Assembly (NCBI GenBank): GCA_007570785.1
Contig: ML660201.1
Coordinates: 44,664,473 to 44,728,472, forward strand
Length of the DNA: 64,000 nucleotides
Direction of reading: 5' to 3'
DNA from: Antilocapra americana
Lineage: Eukaryota > Chordata > Mammalia > Artiodactyla > Antilocapridae
Under the pieces are notes generated by a model. That model was not told the origin of the DNA and did not search any database. It saw nothing but the letters and a program-made list of their open reading frames with translations. Positions 1 through 12,000 of the stretch are shown in pieces. Every line of letters begins with the position of its first letter. Within the stretch, counting starts at the first letter, position 1. Position numbers and translations under genes: made by a program.

Positions 1-2410
1 TACACAATTTCCCTTGGATGCTATTTTAATCACTGGTACTTTTCTTTGCAAATGTACAGTAACCCAACATGGAGTGGTTCAGAGCCCTGACAAGAGGTGG
101 GTGGAGAACACCCTGTTTTCAGCAGCACTTCTGATTTTCTTTGTTGCTGAACATGAGGTGGCAGTTGTTGCTTACTGTGTAGTTCAGACAAAGAATGGCT
201 TGTGACTAGTAGATGTTTTTGTTTGTAGTTGAATTAATGTTCACAAACATACTGTCTGTAATTGAGAGTTGATGGCAGTTGTTTGAAACTGTCCAATCTT
301 CCCACTTGCCCAATTTTTTGACCTCCTGATTCTTAATAGATAACTTTGTGCCTCCTTTCGTGAGAAAGTCAAGGCCATCCAAAATTAGTTCTTTTTAACT
401 TCTATCTTTTCCACCTAAATTCCTCTCTTCCTTAGAAACCTTTCCTTGAGAAAGAAATAGGTTTTTTTCTTCCTTGAGAAAACCAACCCTTCTCTACTTT
501 CTTCCATCTCCTTTGCTACCTACAGACTTCCTTACCTGAATTTTTTGGTTGAGAATATCACCCACTTCTTTTCACTGTCAGACATAGAAGAATAATCTTC
601 ATAATCCCATCTCTGCCTCCTCACATTCTTTCACTGTTTAATTCTCTCATCCAAGCCAAGCTGTTTACCCCCCTTTTCCCTGCTGCCTCCAGGTAAAATA
701 CACTGCTGGAGGCTTGTTTTGGTACTCAGCCTGTCAGTTAAACTTTTTTCCCCCCCTTTGGCTTTCCATCTTGGTTCTGTTCTTGATATTCTTGTCCTCT
801 CTTTCTCCTTTAACTCTGAAGTAAGCAAGGTTCTACCCTAGCTTTTTTCTCTTCTTAGTATTTTCTCAGATACCTCCATCACTGATTTCATTCACCTCAG
901 ATGGCTTCCCAAGTCAGTATTTTCAGCCTATGATTTTCAGACTGGACTTCACACCTGCAGGTTTTATACACATCTCTGCAGATGTCTCTGATAGATCTGA
1001 TACTCCATCCTTCATTAAATTCCTTGGGCCAGTTCCTCTGTCTGCCTAATGTTTTTTCCATCTGTCTCTTCTAGTTCTCCCAACTCAAAGCTTCTTTTGT
1101 CTGTTTGTTCACTGCTTTTTCCCTACCTTCACATTCAGTGAACTGTTTAATCCTGTTGATACTACCTGTTTAATCTCATGTGTCACTTTCCTCCATACTT
1201 ACTCCTTTGCTTCTGTCCTTGCTCAGGTAAATTACTGTCAAATCCTAATCTCCCCACCACTCACTATCCTACTTCTGCACTCTGTTTCTTTTACAGTTCT
1301 GACCACTTTACAGCCTCCCTCAAAAAACCTTGGAGTCAGGTTCTTTTCTCTCTGTCTGACCCATTTTCCCAGTGTTATCTCCTGCCACTCCAGTTGAGGT
1401 GAACTCTTGCGCTGCTTGAACTGCCTCATGCCTTCTCCTATCTGGCATCTTCCAGAAAGACCACTCCCATTGAAACCCTGTTCAACACAGGTGCAGGTGC
1501 TTCTGGAAAGTCTTCTCTGACCCTCTTTTGGAATTGTCTGGGCTAGACAGTTAAGCTTCCTTAGAGTGGAAGTCTTGTTCTTCCTTGCATTCCCTGTGCC
1601 TCTTAGCAGAGCCATGTGCCGAGGTAGACTTCCTCTGAGCTTGTGACCTGAATATTGGGACATAAAATTACATGTCCATATGCATTCTCCTCACTCTGTT
1701 TTATTACCGCCTCAGCATTCCCAGGAAGTTTTGGCTTATAGTATCTTTTAAATTTTTAAGTTGATGATCTAGTGCAAATGTTAATTTAGTTATGCTGGAA
1801 GATTTTGGCGGGAGGAGTACATTTTCTCATTTTCTGTTTGTGGCACACATTTAAATTCTTTCTCATGGAACCAAAACCTCTTGAACCCCTTTCAGTGTCA
1901 TCTAAAATTTGAACTTCCTCTATTTCTACAGTTACATTCACAAATGAGTTGTGTGACTTCATCACCTTATTTTTTAACTTCAGATTTTTCTTTGTCAAAA
2001 TGAAACAGTACACTACCACCATTTCCTCTGTAATCTTCACCTATGACACCCACTCTTTTGTCTATGAAGTGTTTTTAGCCAAGCCAGAATGTGGAGCTGC
2101 TCTTCCATAACACCCAGACAGAAGCACCATCTGAGTGTCCATTTTCACAAGGGCTTCCTCAAGGACCCCCCTGGTTAGGGCTCTGGCGTGCTCCAAGAGG
2201 CAGGTAAAGCAGAGTCACATGCTGTCCTTCTCCATAGGCTGGGCCCAAATGCTGGGGAAATGGTGGGTATCTTCAGTGCAGAGCATCGCAGAGCAAGAAC
2301 ATGAGCGAGGGGAAAAGAGCCCAGATGAGTATTTGGGCTCATAAAAAAAGTATTTTTCAGTGAGTGATTCTTAACCATAAGAGGGGACCCATATCAGAAA
2401 TGTAGCATAG

Positions 2411-2512
2411 GCTGTTAGCACAGGCCTGTGGCTCTCTAGGTACGGTGCTCAATCAGCCTCACCATCACCTAGGAACATGTTAGAAACATAGATTGTCAGA
2501 CCTGTTGGACCC
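2411..2512 (-). mobile_element. MER5A-like hAT-Charlie MITE fragment
   Basis: The phrase 'catcacctaggaacatgtta' followed by 'gaaacatagattgtcagacc' resembles the MER5A/MER5B nonautonomous hAT-Charlie element, which is ancient in eutherians. The copy is diverged and incomplete and lies in a WDR82 intron. The family call is from memory, and the strand given is only a guess. Confidence 0.4.
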
Positions 2513-2530
2513 ACAAACCTCTAGTTAAGA

Positions 2531-3260
2531 AATTCTTTTATTAATAAATTGAGATATAGTTCAGTACCATAAATGCATCCTTTTAAAGTGTACAGTTCAG
2601 TGGTTTTTAATATATTCACAGAGCTGGGCAACCATCACCACCGTATAATTCCAGAACATATTCATCACCCCAGATAGAAACCCTGTATCCATTAATACTC
2701 CCCACTTCCCATCTTCCTAGCCCCTGGCAACAACTAATCTACTTTCTGTCTGACCTCTTTTACTTTCATGCATGTTTAATATGAATGAGTGATTTCATTT
2801 CTTTGTATTGCCAAATAACATTCCTATGTGGTGATAACACATTTTGTTTATCCATTTATTAGGTGATGGACATTTGAGTTGTTTCCACTTTTTAGCAATT
2901 ATGAATAATGCTATTATGAACACAGATGCATGGGTTTTTTTTTTTTTTTTTTGACATATGTCTTCCTGTTTCTTGGTTGTATACCTAGCAACGGAATGTT
3001 TACCTCTTTGAGAAAGTGTAGGACTTTTTCAAAGCAACTGTGCCATTTTACATTCTTACCAGCAGTGTATCAGGATTCCAGTTTCTCCACATCTTCACCC
3101 ACACTTGTTATCTCTCTTTTTGATTTTCACTTTGCTAGTGGGTATGAAGTGGTATCTCATGATTCGATTTGCATTGGAATCGTATATTTTTATGTTGTAG
3201 CTTTCAGTTGCTTTTTAAATTATGCTAATTGCCTTTGATTATTCCAGATTGCTTGTGTAT
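2531..3260 (-). mobile_element. Old L1 fragment, antisense (ORF2 end/3' region)
   Basis: The text runs through typical reverse-complement L1 3' phrases: a gtgtacagttcagtggtttt start, 'caaccatcaccaccgtata', 'tttgtttatccatttattag' and 'tcttcacccacacttgttat'. These mark a diverged L1M-type insertion read antisense to WDR82. A T-run at about 2935-2952 interrupts it. The fragment ends about 130 bp before the 3388 exon. Confidence 0.75.
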
Positions 3261-3387
3261 GCCTGTTTCTTAAAATAATGTTTTTAGGAGAACATATATA
3301 TAGGTAGGCAGGTCAAGTGATTTAGAGTTCATATACAATTTTTGCAGATATTTTGCTTCAACTCCTATTTATCTTGATGCATTGCAG

Positions 3388-6300
3388 GGTAGTGGCCTTG
3401 TCCATGTCACCTGTGGATGACACTTTCATTTCTGGATCTCTTGATAAGACCATTCGGCTCTGGGATCTCCGCTCTCCTAACTGCCAGGTAATGTTGCCTC
3501 ACAGTTACACTTTTAAGTGTTTTCTGTGGTAAGCACTATCATCAGTGCTCCCTCTCAAGGGAGGGGGAAAGCAGTGATTCCTTTCTGGGATCCCAGAGTC
3601 TTCAAATTTTGGAGAAAATCTTTTCTTTTCCTGGTAGGTGACTGATAATTTAGTTAATACCTTAATCCAGTGCATATTTATTATGATCTGTGTCTTAGCA
3701 TTTTAAAGGCAGTTTCCTTGGAGACTCTGAACTATAGATTTTAGATTCCAGAGATTTGTTTTTATTTGAATTCAGTGTCTGTAAAATTGTACAATTAGAG
3801 TTGATCTGAAATGAACTGCATGAAGACCTATTTTTTTTAAACTTCTTTTAGGTAGTTTTATGTTTGTTTTTGGTAGAATCCTGGGTTCATTAACTTTTTA
3901 AAAAATTTTATTTTTTCTTAGGGTCTCATGCATCTACAGGGCAAGCCAGTTTGTTCTTTTGATCCAGAAGGATTAATTTTTGCCGCAGGTGTCAATTCTG
4001 AAATGGTCAAACTTTATGATCTTCGCTCTTTTGATAAGGTAAATCTTTGAATCTTTGAACTGTGTTGATACTGTGGAAGTTTCGAAGAGTGAGATGGACG
4101 TTTAAGAGCCTTTTTCTGCACTAGAGGAGGTATGTGGTAGATCTTAGGAAGCATCAGAACAGTACTTAATCCTCTGCTTTCCCTAGTCCCAAAGGAATCT
4201 AAAGGGGTAGAATGAGATTTGGCTAATGATTGATGTGCCTTGGGCCTGAGGCTGCTATCTTTATCTTTTTCAGGGGCCATTTGCAACATTTAAGATGCAG
4301 TATGATCGGACTTGTGAGTGGACAGGACTGAAGTTCAGCAATGATGGCAAGCTCATCCTCATCTCCACCAATGGCAGCTTCATCCGTCTGATCGATGCAT
4401 TCAAGGGAGTGGTGATGCATACGTTTGGGGTGAGCTGACAACTTTTGAGCTTTTTTTTTTTTCTCCCAATGTTCTTACCTTTTTTCCTGTGGTCATCCCT
4501 TCTGAGAATTAAGTTAGCTAGTTGATGGAGACCAGCAGTTGTCCTTGGTGAAAGGCATGGACTGGCATTTTCTTCCTGCACATGACATTATTTCTCTTGG
4601 ATTCTGAGACATTTACTTCTCACCCAGTGGCTCAAGTTTGGTGTTTAGATACATAATAATTCCTGACCATAAACATTTTCTAGCCCCCTTGAACATGCAT
4701 TTGGGAGTGAATTAATTGTAAAGGGTGGTAGCCAAGTTTGAAACCTTGGTAGCACTGTGCATTGAGAAGGAGAGAATATTTCACAGAAACGAGGATGTGT
4801 ATGTGGCTTCAGTGTCTGTAAGCTATTATTTTTTGTTAACGGCACTGTAACGAGTATTATTCTGCTTTATTTTTTAGGGTTATGCTAACAGCAAGGCTGT
4901 TACATTGGAGGCCTCGTTTACTCCAGACTCCCAGTTTATTATGATTGGTAAGCTTCCTTTATCCCCTTTCAGGGTTATTTCTCTGATACTGTGCATTATG
5001 TTACTTTTGCTGGTTATAACTAAGATACCATTTATTATCCTCTTGATAGAAATTTTCAGATTTCTGTATAGCACATTATGTCAAGGGTATTGTGTCTTTC
5101 AACTGTCCTGACTTTGCATTTCTTTACTGGGAAAGGCATTAATGAAGGTCTTCTCCGGGACCAGCATAGAGTTGTCCTATAAGCACTGTCTTGCTGATAG
5201 TACTAACTTCCTGTTGTAACCTTGCATTGAGTCACCTTAGTATAGATGTTTGTAGGGTGATTGTATTTAGCCCCCTTTTAAAATGAGAAAACTGAAGTTA
5301 GAGGGGAAATAACTTGCCTGAGAATAGATTCTAGATCAGTTCCTAAAGTGTCTTTTCTTCACTGCCTTTACTCCCTCTCCATTTCTGCCGATGGCTAGGT
5401 CCTGAATGTTGGCCGCTTTCAAGATGTCAGTTTGCCGCTTGTCTTTGTAGTGTGCCTTGAACTGTTGTTAACATGCCTTGATCATTCCCTTCAGGTTCAG
5501 AGGATGGCAAGATCCATGTCTGGAATGGAGAGAGTGGTATAAAAGTAGCTGTATTGGATGGCAAACACACAGGCCCCATTACCTGTTTGCAGTTCAACCC
5601 CAAGTTCATGACCTTTGCCAGCGCTTGTTCTAACATGGTATGTGAACAATGGGAGGTGTTCTCCACGTAGGGGCCCTTTTCATTTGGGCAGGGGGTCCTT
5701 CAGTGAGCACAGTGAGTTGTGTTTTAAATAGGCACAGTTACAAGCACTCAAGTTCATGTTTCTCAGCTGATGGCCTCCCTATTTCGCCTCTGTTATCTGA
5801 TCTGTGATTGGGCTGACCTTTCACTTTTACTTTTCTTTCCATGATCTGGGATCACCTCTGAGGTCCTGGGAGATCTTAGGTCAGCTCTGGCTCCTGGTTT
5901 TACGTCCAGACTACCTGGAACTATGCCTCATAGATTTTTGGTTTCTTAAAACTCTTTGAGCCAGCCTTGTGTGGCTGCAAATTATCAGTTTTTCCATTCC
6001 TCTCAGGTTATGCTGAGTTCGTCAGAAATTCTTAGTCACAGCTCACCACTTAGAATTTTCTCCAGGCCCCTGTCTCTTCCTGGACAATGTGAGGCAACAA
6101 AGTATCAGTGAATCTCAGCCTCCTGTTTCCTCTTGGCATCTCCTAATCCTGTCTAGGTATTGAGGTGTGAGGCATTTCATTACTAGCCTACTCAGAATAC
6201 ATTGCTCCATCTCTTTTTTGAACTAAGAAAACTGTCACACACACACAAAAATGCAGCAGAGCCATCCAGTTCAATCTCTCGTTATTTACAGCTCCTGAAT

Positions 6301-6661
6301 GAGAGGGCCTGCCTGAGGTCACTTGTAGGTTAACAGTGAAGCCACACACCCACCTCCCAGAGAGCACTTTTTTCTTTTTTTAAGCACTGGACCTCTGTGA
6401 TGGAACTTAGTGTTGAAGGGGAAAAGAACTAGCTTACTTTCACATAGATTGGGGAGTGTTTCTCTGTTTATAGATTGCCAGTCAGTTGATCAGGAGGGAG
6501 GGCCACCAGCCATAGCTGCTTCAACTTTAGGGTTGGACACCTTGATGATGGGGGAGGGGTAAGAAAACCCTTCAGCAATGAGGCAAGAAGCTTGGTTTCT
6601 TAGAGCTGACTCATGTTCTCCTTTCATCCAGGCCTTCTGGTTGCCCACCATTGATGACTGA
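3388..6661 (+). CDS. WDR82: WD repeat-containing protein 82, C-terminal ~204 residues (partial, six exons)
   Basis: WDR82 is a WD40 beta-propeller adaptor. It tethers SETD1A/B histone H3K4 methyltransferases to Ser5-phosphorylated RNA polymerase II and is part of the PNUTS-PP1 complex; it acts in the nucleus. Coding exons are 3388-3487, 3922-4038, 4274-4429, 4878-4947, 5495-5637 and 6632-6661 (stop TGA 6659-6661). All introns are GT-AG and phases join without a frameshift. The translation begins [16 protein letters not shown] and ends FWLPTIDD. It contains WD-type blade ends such as [17 protein letters not shown] and KIHVWNGES, covering the last four to five of seven blades. Assuming the usual 313 residues, V110 is the first visible residue and the N-terminal exons lie to the left. 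Sequence matches the mammalian orthologue essentially throughout as I remember it. Confidence 0.97.
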
Positions 6662-9500
6662 CCTGCACGGTGCTTGGCTGTTTTCTGTACAGCGAGGGTG
6701 GCAAGTAGGAAAAAACTCAGAGGGGACTAAGATAATAGTGGGATTGGATCATTTGACTGGGCTGGAGAGCATCCTTCCACATGGCCTTCCCAAGAATGTG
6801 CTGTACATCTGCTCAAAAGAAAAAAGTTACCTTGCCGAGCTTCTTCAAAAGGACTCTTGGTGTGGCCAACTGAATCGGAACTCAGACTTTCCAGCTGTCA
6901 CTGCACCGAGCTCCTCCAGAGGAGTGACCAGACTTGAGATGAGGGTGTCGTGGGGCCCTCGAGACGCCTTCAGTTTTGAATGTATTTGCTGCTGAGGAGT
7001 CGGTGAAATTGTTCATTCTGCACATCCCTTCTCCCACCCCCATAAATGCATGGGAAGCCACAGTTCTGATTTTGAGATGCTAGGGCAGCTTAGTGCCCCT
7101 TGCCCTCACCCTGCATGTCTTGTTACTGGGTCTCCCTGTGTTATTGTGGCATTATCCACAACCGTTGCATTACTTAGGTGCCAAACATTTACAGAAGTAA
7201 GTCTCCATGTATTTTAGGGTCAGAAAGGGACAGATACAGAAGGACCTTGCTTTCCAGAAAGTCTTGCAAGTTAGTCATGTGAAGATGGGTGACCTGACCA
7301 TGTCTCAGGCTCTTGGTGGCCAAAGGGTCAAGAGCCTGAAAGGGAGGGAGGAGGGGTAGCAGGTGAATTCCTAGGGCTGGGAGGTCTAGCAGCAGCTTGG
7401 TGTGGTCCCCTGTCATCAAGACAAACCCGTGATCCTTCTGGGTACCTGCCAAGTTTGATTGTGTATGAAAGCAAGGTGGGCGTCTGTTTTTGTACATGAG
7501 CTCCATCACACGTTCCTGTGGGCCAGTATTGTGGAGTGAGTCCGAGTTGTTTACACTGATGCCTTCCCTGCCCACCACAAGTTGTGTACATAGTCTCCAG
7601 ACGATCCTACCCCTTCCCCAGCTCCCAACATGGGGCTGGCCTAGGCCTGTGTTATATGTTATATTTAGCCTTTTTATATATGACTTGGGATTCTGTTTGT
7701 ATTTTAGCACAGTGTGTGTACACCTTCATTTAAATATATCGTGTGTGTGCATACATATATACATATATGTATGCACACACACACACACACATATATATAT
7801 ATTTTAAAAGTATCAAAGAGTTCCGCTGAAGGAGGTGGAGTCCCATGCCCCTGGAGAAAGACTGCACCCTTGCTTATAGTGTTTGCCACAAGTGTTAGTG
7901 AGTCTTCCCTATTACCTTTTACCCTTCGGGAGACTAAACAAAAGCAAAGCTTTTGTGTGTTTGCTGTTCCCATGGCAGCTAAGTGAGGGTCTTGGAATGA
8001 CTGCCTTGTGTTCCTCAAGTCGCACTTTGGGGCCTTCTCTGCAGTATTAGCCCCTTTTCTGCCCAGTGATGCTCTGTCTGCGCCTATATGTGTGTGACAG
8101 TCACTTTTGCATGCCTTTTGTGCCTGGCTTCCAGCATTTGGGGACAGGATGCTGGAACCAGAGCATTTTCAGCTTGTCTGAGGCTTCTTTGCCAATTACA
8201 GGTCACTCCTATTTACCTGGTATGTCTGCTTTCTTGCTTCTTTTCCTCGCTTTGTCTTGGGGAGGATTCCTGATTGGGGTCGAGATGAGCTGCAGATAGC
8301 TCATTACCTTTTCTCCTGCATGGCCTTCTTAGAGCAGAACAAGTGGCATATTACTTCACCAAGTTCCCAAACATCTAAGTGAGTAACACATTCCCCGCAG
8401 ACCCAGAAACAGGCCCAACAAGGTTATGTTTGACTTGCCCAAGAGTTCCTACCCGCTGGTGGGGAAAGCAAGCCATTACTCTCACCATTTAGCAGCAGGA
8501 ATAGGCTGCGAATTGCTAGCAGTTACTGTTTTGTTTTCTTTTGCTTTTTTAGCAGTTACTTTTTGGCTTGTTCCTCAAATTTAAGGGCAAGGGGCATACA
8601 TCTTTGCCAGACATAGACTGGAATCTACAGTTTCTGCAGTGCCACACTCTATAGCTCTGCATTCTCAGAGTGGAGAGACTTTTAGAAACCAAGTGATCTG
8701 AACTATTAACTGCCCACCCTTGGCTTTCCAGGATAGAAAATTCGTGGTAGGAATAACTGTTCAGAGAGAGTAGGTTAACAAGAAGGCCTGCATAAGTGAC
8801 ATATCTGTACCCAGAGCAGCCGCCACACATGACTTGTCTATCTGCAGGAAAATGATTTGTATTGAGTTCCTGTGTGTCCGAAGCAGAGGCAGCAGGTCCT
8901 TTGAAAATATGCACTGCACTGCTTCTGTTTATGGAGACCTGTGGCTGCAGAGGCAGCTCCTGAGTTGGGAAGGAAAGGGAAAGATGCAGCTGGAAGTGAC
9001 CGAAGATGATGTGGTGGTGGAAATAAGGCAGAATTAAGGGAGTAGTGTCTGAGTCAGAGACCCTGAGGAGCACCAGGGCTGCTAAGACACCTTCAGTGGG
9101 AGCCGAGGTGCTTAAGTTCTCCTGGGGGTGGGGGGCGTACCAGGCTCTCAAGAGTCAGGGCCAAAGCCACTGATTTATATGTGACAGTGACACTGTACTG
9201 CTCAACCACCAGCCAGTGGGGTATTTTATGTTTTTTTAGAAAAAAACAACTTGCAGTCATAATGCTTATTAAGAAAAATATGGGAATTTTAAAAAGAATC
9301 AGTTTAATACCCAAATGTTACCACTGCTGATCTTTTGGTGTTAAGTGTTCCCCTAGACATTTCTGTGCATATAGATTTTTGGTGTGTTTACATAGTTGTT
9401 ATTCTACTGTATATACAATTTTATGTCCTTTTTGTACTTAACATATAAACGTTTTTTTTCCATGTTATCTGTCTTAAACAGAATTTTATGGCTGCAGCCT
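6662..9500 (+). other. WDR82: WDR82 3' UTR (end not determined)
   Basis: Sequence after the WDR82 stop is unique and non-coding. Human WDR82 has a 3' UTR of roughly 3 kb, so the UTR probably runs to about 9.4-9.6 kb. I see no exact AATAAA there. A weak candidate is the AT-rich stretch near 9440 (acatataaac), which is not convincing. The UTR includes a GT/AT/CA simple-repeat palindrome at 7741-7800. Reading frames on either strand here have no recognisable homology. Confidence 0.5.
7733..7805. repeat. (GT)/(AT)/(CA) simple repeat with palindrome
   Basis: Alternating purine-pyrimidine sequence: GT repeats, then AT-rich, then (CA)n, then (AT)n. Bases 7741-7760 and 7763-7782 are perfect reverse complements with a 2-base centre. 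It lies within the probable WDR82 3' UTR. Confidence 0.85.
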
Positions 9501-11340
9501 CTTCCGTTGAGTTTCATAGCACTGTTTACCTTGTTCTTAAGAGTTGGAGGGCATGGGGGTGGGTTGTCTCCTGTCAGTCCTCCTGGCTCATACTGGGACT
9601 CACTGTAATGCTCTGGACAGGTTGGTGGGCTTGCTGGGACTGCCTCTGGTAACTAAGGCCTGTGGGCTGGTGGGAGGAACCCCTATATCCAGCTCTCAAT
9701 GCAAAGCAAGTCTGGGTCCCTCAACCCCCTATTCTAATAAGCAGCAGTAGGGCCAGAAATGAGTGACCCAGAAAAGGCAAGCCTGAGCCAACTTTGAGAT
9801 CCTCAAAGGCTATATCTTGTGTATACCTCAAGCTGCCTTTCATCCCCACTGTTAACCTCAACCCTTGATCAGATTGGCGACCTCTAGCTGGAATAAGGTT
9901 CATCCTGCTAGGCCCTAGCTTGTGGAGGGGGGCAAATATAGTGGAACTAAAATTCTGGTAGAAGGCCTGGCCTGTTCCTTGGTAACCCACTGCCTGGCTG
10001 GTGAGTTGGTAACTCACTAGTAGCTCAGCATCCTCAGCTGCAGTACCGTGGGCCTGCCACTTTCCCCATGGTCATTAGAGGTTGACCAGAGGCTCTGGAG
10101 GGCAGCAGAAGGAGCGTCCCAACTTGTGAGGGGCAGGCCACGCACAGGCTGTCTACATGACTGCTCAGGGAGGAGGAGGGCTGCTGTGGTGTCTGGCTCT
10201 GCTGAGAGCCGTGAACACACAGGTGAGCGTGGCTGCCCTTGCAGCGGTCCCTCCTGTCAGTTTGGCTTGTTTGCGGTTGAGAGACCTACCGTTGCCCGCT
10301 TCCTGGGCTTCAGCCTTGTGATGTGAGAAGCAAAGCAGACTGTGGGTGAGCTGGCTCAGTAGTTGATGTGGGTAGTGGGCTGGCAGGCACAGGATACTGC
10401 TTACAGAGCTTTGCTGGGGGCAGGGGAGAGTGGAGAGTGGGAACTGCTGCAGAAGTAGGAAGTAAAACTGCAGGGCGGTAGAGCACAGTTGTCCTTGCCA
10501 GGTGCCTCACTAGAGTCCTGAGAGGCTGCTGGGGCCAACCACAGTTGGTCATGACCCAGCTATGGGCAGAGGTGGGCCCAGAAGTGCAGGGCTATGGAAT
10601 ATGACTGTAAAATGTGAGTGATTTCATAGTTTATCCTATCTCTTCCCTAGAGAACGTAGGAAATGGAGTCTAAAATGAGTTAATGGGCAGGAAAGAAGGT
10701 CTGCGAGCCTCCCCGGTGTGTTAAACAAGTTTCACCATCATATTGGGACTTAGTGGTCCTTGTCCTTTCTGGCTGCAGTTTACGTCTGTGAGTTGCCTGG
10801 TAAGAATTAATCTCAGTTGTAAACTAAAGGAAGAGTAGATGAGGGAAGAGTTAGATAAGGCCGAGGTTATGAAATTCAACAAATACTAAGCATTTGAGCC
10901 TTGGCCAGTGCTGGATGATAAAAAGGGGTCTTGTGAGGAAGTTGAAGAACTAAGCTACTCATCAAACAGCAGGGTCTGGAGCCCCAACTAACTTGTCTCC
11001 AGTCAGTAAGTCTAGCTTTATTCTAAATGTACTATACTAAACTATACTAGTTTAGTTTATACTAAAACTACTATAATTTAGTAGTAGGGAAAAGGCATTC
11101 CCTTTGGTACCTCAAGCCCAGAACTCACAGCCAGCAGTGGAGACCCTCCCTTCTGTTCTCCGGGCCGCAGTTCTCTCACTGGGGCTCATCCCAAGCTGGG
11201 AACTAGGGAGGCTGCAGAGAAGGCACAGTGCTAACTATAGGCAAATTTGTAAGGTGGAGCTAAGACTGATTTTTTTTTTTTTTAGAAGAGAACAAGAAAA
11301 AGCAAAAAGTGTACTATAATGCCAAGCTATACAGCAATTC
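9501..11340. other. Short intergenic interval between convergent WDR82 and PPM1M 3' ends
   Basis: Apparently unique sequence with no reading frame that I recognise. It contains a short inverted AT motif around 11028-11075 (variants of actatactaa and tagtttagtt) and a T-run at 11270-11284. The 3' ends of both flanking genes are only estimated, so the borders are approximate. Confidence 0.4.
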
Positions 11341-11349
11341 ACAATTCAC

Positions 11350-12000
11350 AAGGGTTCTCTACTTAAACATTTAATAGGGAGGTGATGGGAGCAACAAAAG
11401 GGCACTGTTGAGGCATCGGCCTTGGGCAGGGCTGGGGCCAGAGAGGCAGTCAGGAGACCCAGCTGGAGTCAGGAGCAGTGATGAGGGCATTCACTGCTCA
11501 GCCACCTCTGGGGCTCCTTCTACCCCTTAGATCCTCCCCCAACTGTAGCCCCTGGGCCCGTGCCTCTCCTCCAGCACAGAGGGGAGTAGAGTAGGTTCTC
11601 AGTGACATTCATGCATTAGAGACCTGGATCCCAACATAGGCTGTCTGCCCTTTCTGGCATCCTTGGCCAATGCACTTAGTCCAGCTGTCCCCATTTGGGA
11701 ATAATGTATTGGGGCTGTTGAGGATCCTCTCTGAGGAGCTTTGCATGGATTCCTAATGTAAAGTGATTCTGCCAGACATTACTATTGACAGTAGCGTTCT
11801 TTGCCTGGCAAGGGAGGCACCTGGGGTACTCCCTACGTTCTTCCAGCTCTGACTGCCTTGTAGAAATGCACACCTTGAAATGGGCTGGGGTGACGGCTCA
11901 GTCTGGGACTGGGGCAGGCAGACCTGCTGTCAACCATGGTGGAGGGACTCCCATATCGCACCTGGCCTCTTAGTGGTTCTGGGATGCGGTGTCTGAATCC
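11350..12000 (-). other. PPM1M: PPM1M 3' UTR (predicted extent)
   Basis: Non-coding sequence between the stop codon and the candidate ATTAAA signal. No repeats are recognised in it. The extent depends on the polyadenylation call, which is uncertain. Confidence 0.4.
11370..11375 (-). terminator. PPM1M: Candidate PPM1M polyadenylation signal (ATTAAA)
   Basis: Read on the minus strand, the bases give ATTAAA, the commonest variant signal, about 625 bases beyond the PPM1M stop. An A/C-rich, U-poor stretch follows. No canonical AATAAA lies nearer to the stop. The assignment is a prediction. Confidence 0.4.

Larger units (their letters stand above)
1..3387 (+). other. WDR82: WDR82 intron (3' part, plus repeats)
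   Basis: This is non-coding sequence ending in a splice acceptor (attgcag) at 3381-3387. It carries a hAT-Charlie-like fragment near 2411-2512 and an antisense L1 fragment at about 2531-3260, each listed separately. The first 2.4 kb is pyrimidine-rich unique sequence in which I recognise nothing else. In human, let-7g lies in an earlier WDR82 intron. I looked for its mature sequence here and did not find it, so that intron probably lies to the left of the window. Confidence 0.75.

Noticed and set aside
1..3387. Possible let-7g precursor in a WDR82 intron
   Set aside because: The mature let-7 sequence was looked for and not seen. The host intron probably lies left of the window.
7189..7710. 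173-codon minus-strand open frame in the WDR82 3' UTR
   Set aside because: No recognisable domain and no expected antisense gene here.
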